From contig NZ_BJOR01000001.1 in the NCBI RefSeq assembly GCF_006540305.1, positions 4,030,001 to 4,094,000 of the forward strand: a stretch of DNA of 64,000 nt, in the 5' to 3' direction. The stretch comes from Streptomyces sp. 6-11-2. GTDB taxonomy: Bacteria; Actinomycetota; Actinomycetes; Streptomycetales; Streptomycetaceae. The notes below the pieces were generated by a model. That model was not told the origin of the DNA, ran no database searches, and saw only the letters and a program-made list of their open reading frames with translations. Both the position numbers and the translations under genes were made by a program. The stretch's first letter is position 1. Each line of letters opens with the position of its first letter. Positions 59,461-64,000 of this stretch are shown piece after piece.

Positions 59461-61635
59461 ATGAGCGACATGATCACCGCGGACCTGGTCGACCTCGACC
59501 TGTCCGCCGACACCAAGCAAGCGGCGGCGCGCTCCCTCGCCGAACGGATGGTCTCCCTGGGCCGGGTGACCGATCTGGAGGGCTTCCTCGCCGATGTGGC
59601 CGCCCGCGAGGCGCAGATGCCGACCGGCCTCGACGGTGGCATCGGCATCCCGCACTGCCGCAGCGAGCACGTCGTCGAGCCGACGCTCGCCTTCGGGCGC
59701 AGCGCGGCCGGGATCGACTTCGGCGCGGCGGACGGCCCCGCCGACCTGATCTTCCTGATCGCGGCCCCGTCCGGCGCCGACGACGCCCACCTGAAGATCC
59801 TGTCGTCGCTGGCCCGGCAGCTGATGAACAACGAGTTCACCTCCGCGCTGCGTTCGGTGGACAACGCGGCGGCCGCTGCCGCGCTCATCCGCGGGGACGA
59901 GACTCCGGGCGAGGCCACGGCAGGAGCCGAGGGCACCGCCACGGACACTGAGGGGACCGAGGGCACCGCCGCGACCACCGAAGGCGCCTCCGCCGAGGCG
60001 CAGGACGCTCCCGAAGACACCGCCGCGACGCCGGGGGCGGCCTCCTCCGGCGCCGTGGCGGGTAGCACGGCACCGGCGCCGGGCGCGAGCGCCACGGACG
60101 TGAGCGCCAAGGACGCGAGCGGCGAGGGTGAGCGTCCGTTCCGGATCGTCGCCGTCACCTCCTGCCCCACCGGTATCGCGCACACCTACATGGCGGCCGA
60201 GTCACTGGAGAACGCCGGCCGTGAGGCGGGCGTCGAGGTCGTCGTCGAGACCCAGGGTTCGGCGGGCTTCACCCGGCTCGACCCGGCGGTGATCGCGGCG
60301 GCGGACGGCGTGATCTTCGCCCACGACGTCCCCGTACGCGACAAGGACCGCTTCGCCGGGAAGCCGGTCGTCGACGTCGGCGTGAAGGCGGGCATCAACC
60401 GGCCCGGCGAACTGATCACCGAGGTCCGCGGCAAGGCCGCGCGCGGTGAGGTGAGCGCGGCGCCCGCGCCGGGCGGCACGCCGGTCGAGCGGGCAGGCGA
60501 AGCGGGCGAGGGCTACGGCACGAAGCTGCGCAAGTGGCTCATGTCCGGCGTCAGTTACATGGTTCCCTTCGTCGCCGCGGGTGGTCTGCTGATCGCCCTC
60601 GGGTTCGCGATCGGCGGCTACGAGATCAACAAGGCGCCGTCGGTGATGGACCACTTCGTCTGGACCCAGGCCGACAGCTGGGCCGCCCTGCTGTTCCAGA
60701 TCGGCGGTGTGGCCTTCGCCTTCCTCGTCCCGGTGCTGGCCGGCTACATCGCCTACGGCATGGCGGACCGCCCCGGACTCGTCCCCGGTTTCGTCGGCGG
60801 CTCGATCGCGCTCACCATCAACGCCGGATTCCTCGGCGGTCTGGCGGCCGGTCTGATCGCCGGTGGTGTGGTGATGGCGATCCAGAAGGTGCGCATTCCG
60901 GCGGCCCTGCGCGGCATCATGCCGGTGGTGGTGATTCCGCTGATCTCCTCGGCGGTCGTCGGGTTCCTGATGTTCGTGGTCATCGGAAAGCCCATCGCCA
61001 CCGCGCAGAAGGCCATGACCGACTGGCTGAACGGACTGACCGGCACCAACGCCGTCCTGCTCGGCGCGCTGCTCGGCCTGATGATGTGCTTCGACCTCGG
61101 CGGTCCGGTCAACAAGGTCGCCTACACCTTCGCCACCGCCGGTATCGCGGTCTCCGACCCCAGCGACTCCGCGATGAAGATCATGGCCGCGGTGATGGCG
61201 GCCGGCATGGTCCCGCCGCTGGCGATGGCCCTGGCCACGACCGTGCGCGGCAAGCTGTTCACCCACACCGAGCGGGAGAACGGCAAGGCCGCCTGGGTCC
61301 TGGGCGCCTCCTTCATCTCCGAGGGCGCCATCCCGTTCGCGGCGGCCGACCCGCTGCGCGTCATCCCGTCGTCGATGGTCGGCGGTGCGCTCACCGGCGC
61401 CCTGTCGATGGTCTTCGGCGCCACGCTCCGCGCTCCGCACGGCGGCATCTTCGTGGTCCCGCTGATCGGCAACCCGTTCCTCTACCTGATCGCCATCGCG
61501 GCGGGCGTGTGCGTGACCACCGCCCTGGTGGTCGCCCTGAAGACCCTGCGCAAGCCGGTGGGCGCGGCGGCCGCCGAGTCAGGCGAGGGCGCACCGGCCG
61601 AGCCCGCCGACCGGAAGCAGCCGGTGGCGGCCTGA
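59461..61635 (+). CDS. fruA: Fructose-specific PTS permease, EIIABC
   Basis: 724 residues, ATG 59461 (AAGGAG just upstream). EIIA at 1-148 with phospho-His65 in GIGIPHCRSEHV. An Ala/Thr/Glu-rich linker (150-220). EIIB at about 222-325 with the phospho-Cys235 motif VTSCPTGIAHTYMA. EIIC at about 355-700 with eight or more membrane helices (SYMVPFVAAGGLLIALGFAI, DLGGPVNKVAYTFATAG, ISEGAIPFAAADPLRVIP). It takes up fructose and phosphorylates it to fructose 1-phosphate using phosphoenolpyruvate through EI and HPr. Third gene of the fru operon. Confidence 0.97.
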   Translation: MSDMITADLVDLDLSADTKQAAARSLAERMVSLGRVTDLEGFLADVAAREAQMPTGLDGGIGIPHCRSEHVVEPTLAFGRSAAGIDFGAADGPADLIFLIAAPSGADDAHLKILSSLARQLMNNEFTSALRSVDNAAAAAALIRGDETPGEATAGAEGTATDTEGTEGTAATTEGASAEAQDAPEDTAATPGAASSGAVAGSTAPAPGASATDVSAKDASGEGERPFRIVAVTSCPTGIAHTYMAAESLENAGREAGVEVVVETQGSAGFTRLDPAVIAAADGVIFAHDVPVRDKDRFAGKPVVDVGVKAGINRPGELITEVRGKAARGEVSAAPAPGGTPVERAGEAGEGYGTKLRKWLMSGVSYMVPFVAAGGLLIALGFAIGGYEINKAPSVMDHFVWTQADSWAALLFQIGGVAFAFLVPVLAGYIAYGMADRPGLVPGFVGGSIALTINAGFLGGLAAGLIAGGVVMAIQKVRIPAALRGIMPVVVIPLISSAVVGFLMFVVIGKPIATAQKAMTDWLNGLTGTNAVLLGALLGLMMCFDLGGPVNKVAYTFATAGIAVSDPSDSAMKIMAAVMAAGMVPPLAMALATTVRGKLFTHTERENGKAAWVLGASFISEGAIPFAAADPLRVIPSSMVGGALTGALSMVFGATLRAPHGGIFVVPLIGNPFLYLIAIAAGVCVTTALVVALKTLRKPVGAAAAESGEGAPAEPADRKQPVAA

Positions 61636-61703
61636 GCAGCTCCCTCCTGCGTCCTTGTCCCTTTGGCGCACTGTGAGTTGTTCACGGCACCTGCGAGATA
61701 CAT

Positions 61704-61733
61704 CACGGTCCGGGACCAAAGTCCCGGACCGTG
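61704..61733. terminator. Hairpin after the fru operon
   Basis: CACGGTCCGGGAC and GTCCCGGACCGTG perfect arms with a CAAA loop. Confidence 0.88.
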
Positions 61734-61748
61734 GTGTCTACTGAGCAC

Positions 61749-62003
61749 ATGCCTCAGCATGTCTCGACCCTGATGTGGATAGGTGTGGCCGTCCCCGCCG
61801 CACTGACCGTCGCCTGCCTGGTCGGCCTCGCCCGCATCCGGCGCGACATCCGCCTCGAGACCGCTCGACAGCATTCCGCCCCGAGGCTGTCGGGCCTCCC
61901 GCTCCAGCGAGGGGCAGGACCCGGCCGGGAGTTCGTGGAACTGACCCCGGAGGAGAAGGACGCCTTCGCGGGCCTGGTACGCCGGCTCGGCAACGGTCGT
62001 TGA
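61749..62003 (+). CDS. Small single-TM protein
   Basis: 84 residues from ATG 61749; the GTG at 61731 lies inside the fru terminator hairpin and is rejected. One N-terminal membrane helix (TLMWIGVAVPAALTVACLVG, 7-26), then a basic cytoplasmic part and an acidic helix (FVELTPEEKDAFAGLVRRLG). Function unknown. Confidence 0.75.
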   Translation: MPQHVSTLMWIGVAVPAALTVACLVGLARIRRDIRLETARQHSAPRLSGLPLQRGAGPGREFVELTPEEKDAFAGLVRRLGNGR

Positions 62004-62070
62004 GGCTCACCTCGGCAGAGCGGGCGGCGGTCGCTTCCACGCCGTACCCGTTGGCACCGGCCGACGAGGT

Positions 62071-62817
62071 CTAGGACATCTGAGCCGCGCGCCGCTCCAT
62101 CGCGCCGCGGGCCGCGTCCTCCGTCACGTACACCTCGCACATGTGGCGACCGTCCGGGGTCGCCGTGTGCTCGACCTCCCAGAGTGAGATCTCCACGCCG
62201 TCGTCCAGCAGGAACGCGTGCTCGTAGAGCGAGAAGCACAGCCCGGCGCGGCCTGCGCGGCAGGGGCGGCCGAAGGCCTGGGTGATCCGGTGACCGGACG
62301 CCGCCGCCAGCAGCGACGCGACATCCGCGCCCGGCCGGTCGGCATTCTCCGCGCGCCGCAGCAGACGGCGTGCGTGGTCGGCGGAGTCGTCGGACGCGTA
62401 CGCGTGCCGTGCCTGGGGCGGCGGCGAGAGCTGGACCAGTACCGGCAGCTCGAACTCCGGCGCGTCCGGCGGGAGCGGCAGTCGTGCCGTGGCGGTGCTC
62501 AACTCCTCCTCGTCGTCGTACACCTCGTGCTGCACCTCGCTGCCCGGCGCGGTGTTGTGCACCAGCTCCCAGAGGGTGAGCGCCGAGCCGTCGGCGAGCA
62601 GCCAGGTGTGCCGGTAGGTCTCCCGGTGCAGTCCGGCGCTGTGGTGCGCCGAGTGCAGCGAACCGTCGTAGGCCAGGGCGCAGTCGAGACGCCGTATGGT
62701 CTCGTCGGGTAACTCGAAGGAGTTCAGGGCGCGGCCGAGCAGTCGCGCGAGGTGCTCCTCCGGAGACCCGGGCGACTCGCGTGGCTCGTACGCAGTCGTC
62801 TCGTACGGAACGCTCAA
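62071..62817 (-). CDS. DUF6227 family protein
   Basis: 248 residues from a TTG at 62817, decided by GGGAGA 4 nt upstream and the lack of any ATG/GTG nearby. It has two similar halves: HLARLLGRALNSFELPDETI ... HRETYRHTWLLADGSALTLW and HARRLLRRAENADRPGADVA ... LCFSLYEHAFLLDDGVEISL, each followed by an E(L/V)(V/E)HT motif. This matches the Streptomyces family DUF6227, of unknown function. The gene is present in core chromosomes, not on the island. Confidence 0.88.
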   Translation of the reverse strand: MSVPYETTAYEPRESPGSPEEHLARLLGRALNSFELPDETIRRLDCALAYDGSLHSAHHSAGLHRETYRHTWLLADGSALTLWELVHNTAPGSEVQHEVYDDEEELSTATARLPLPPDAPEFELPVLVQLSPPPQARHAYASDDSADHARRLLRRAENADRPGADVASLLAAASGHRITQAFGRPCRAGRAGLCFSLYEHAFLLDDGVEISLWEVEHTATPDGRHMCEVYVTEDAARGAMERRAAQMS

Positions 62818-63023
62818 GGTTTCTCCCGGCGTTGCTGCATGTCACCTTGTGGGTGCATACCGTAGCCCCTCGGTCGAGCATCATGTCCGCGAACCGAGAA
62901 AACGTCCACGGGGAAAACGGCCGGCCGGCGCGAGAAGTTCCCGTGTGAGGCGTTGTTCCGTCAAAATCCGCAGGTCAAAAGGGCGTTGTGAGGCAGGGGC
63001 CGACCAGAGGGCGGTGCCGGAGG

Positions 63024-64000
63024 TCAACGGGCGCCGTACAGCTCCTCGTAGGCCGGCCAGTCCCCGCCCGGTCCGGTCACCGCCTCGGCCGTCCGTACCG
63101 CGCGGACGATCGCGCGGGTCACCTGGTCCGCGCCCGCCGCGAGGATCTCGTTCAGGGCGAGCGGTGAGGGGTCGAGCGGACGCGCCCCGGTGGCCAGCGC
63201 GAACACCGTGTCGCCGTCGTTGAGCAGGTGCACCGGACGTACGGCGCGCGCGATGCCGTCGTGCGCCGTGCCGGCCAGCTTCTGCGCCTGCGCCTTGGTC
63301 AGGTCCGCGTCGGTGGCGACCACTGCCAGGGTGGTGTTCAGCGGGGGAGGCGCGTTCCTCGCGGCGGCCTCGGCGAGGCGCCGCCGCGCGGCCTCGTGCA
63401 CCCGCGCTTCGGGATGGTCCACCGGTCCCTGGAACAACTCCCCGTACAGCACCCCCGTCTCCGGATCGACCGCCGACCCCACCGCGTTGGCCACCGCCAG
63501 CGCGGCCACCGTGATGCCCGAGTCGAGCACCGTGCTCGCCGTGCCGACTCCTCCCTTGAGCGGTCCCACGGCCGCCCCGGTCCCGGCGCCCACGCACCCC
63601 TCCGGCACGCGCTCGCCGGCCCCGCTCGCCGCCGCGGCCTCGACCGCGGCGCGCCCGGTGGCCGCGTCCGGCCGGGCCCGGAAGTCACCGCCGCGGCCCA
63701 GGTCGAACACGCAGGCGGCGGGTACGACCGGTACGACGTGCGAAGGTTCCGGGCCGACCCTGACCCCGCGCCCCCGCTCCTCCAGCCAGGCCATCACCCC
63801 CGAGGCGGCGTCCAGCCCGTAGGCGCTGCCGCCGGTCAGGACGACCGCCTCCACCGTCCGCACCAGGTTGCGCGGATCGAGGGCGTCGGTCTCCTTGGTT
63901 CCCGGGCCGCCACCGCGCACCTCCACGGCGGCGACGGCGCCGCCCTCCGGCGCGAGCACGACCGTCGTGCCGGTGAGCCAACCGCCGCCCGTGCGCGTCG
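63024..64000 (-). CDS. P1 (DmpA-like) peptidase, 5' end outside the window
   Basis: The frame is open to the right edge (GGGWLTGTTVVLAPEGGAVA), so the start lies beyond 64000. Family features: VEVRGGGPGTKETDALDPRN, VVLTGGSAYGLDAASGVMAW, GAGTGAAVGPLKGGVGTAST, and the autoproteolysis site PPPLNTTLAVVATDADLTKA, where cleavage before Thr yields the alpha and beta chains and the N-terminal nucleophile. NDGDTVFALATG follows. Members are aminopeptidases / D-esterases acting on amino-acid amides and short peptides. Confidence 0.93.
   Translation of the reverse strand, partial: TRTGGGWLTGTTVVLAPEGGAVAAVEVRGGGPGTKETDALDPRNLVRTVEAVVLTGGSAYGLDAASGVMAWLEERGRGVRVGPEPSHVVPVVPAACVFDLGRGGDFRARPDAATGRAAVEAAAASGAGERVPEGCVGAGTGAAVGPLKGGVGTASTVLDSGITVAALAVANAVGSAVDPETGVLYGELFQGPVDHPEARVHEAARRRLAEAAARNAPPPLNTTLAVVATDADLTKAQAQKLAGTAHDGIARAVRPVHLLNDGDTVFALATGARPLDPSPLALNEILAAGADQVTRAIVRAVRTAEAVTGPGGDWPAYEELYGAR

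Noticed and set aside
58077..60185. Minus-strand 702-codon frame opposite fruK and fruA
   Set aside because: Shadow frame rich in Ser/Ala/Arg with no domain.

Overview
This looks like a chromosome segment of a Streptomyces or close relative. GC is very high, coding is dense, start sites carry AGGAG/GGAGG-type ribosome binding sites, and several families are typical of the genus: a hrdD-type sigma factor, snapalysin, DUF397, DUF6233, DUF6227 and DUF5994. The window has two halves with different histories. They meet at an intact tRNA-Arg(CCU) gene at 45318-45390 (minus strand).

Right half, 45.4-64 kb: ordinary core chromosome. In order: a double IclR-type regulator, a secreted M6 metalloprotease, TetR + MFS drug exporter, MarR and a divergent LigB/DODA-type dioxygenase, the sigma factor HrdD behind a SigR-type promoter, a WYL regulator and divergent MFS exporter, the fructose operon (DeoR-type FruR, 1-phosphofructokinase FruK, PTS permease FruA), a small membrane protein, a DUF6227 protein, and a P1/DmpA-type peptidase running off the window.

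Left half, 1-45.3 kb: a decayed integration island. The 42-nt 3' end of the tRNA-Arg gene recurs at 13.1, 18.6, 24.2, 26.6, 33.1 and 39.0 kb and then in the intact gene at 45.3 kb. Four copies sit just beyond near-identical 3' ends of tyrosine integrase genes. This is the footprint of repeated integration of AICE/plasmid-type elements that lost their replication, transfer and integrase genes but kept cargo. Fragments of tRNA-Gly(CCC) (28.6, 33.9, 35.3, about 6.65 kb) and tRNA-Pro(CGG) (0.45 kb), solo attP-like cores, two families of phased arm-type repeats, a RepSA-like fragment, one IS630 copy and several IS stumps support this.

Cargo by interval. 0-13 kb: secreted PA14/Fn3-like protein, snapalysin, lipoproteins, Tap-like peptidase, methyltransferase. 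13.2-18.6 kb: a signalling set of three DUF5994 proteins, a SpoIIE-type phosphatase and a STAS-GNAT fusion. 18.6-24.2 kb: a SIR2-NTPase gene divergent from a gene for a membrane-anchored macro-domain protein, a candidate NAD-signalling anti-phage system and the most interesting item here. 24.3-26.6 kb: a secreted beta-helix protein. 26.7-33.1 kb: SigE-type ECF sigma factor and its membrane partner, small proteins, IS630. 33.2-39 kb: small membrane and zinc-ribbon proteins and a cold-shock protein. 39-45.3 kb: a 926-residue secreted FG-GAP protein, a split-barrel protein, a mini-element with a small membrane protein, and the longest integrase remnant.
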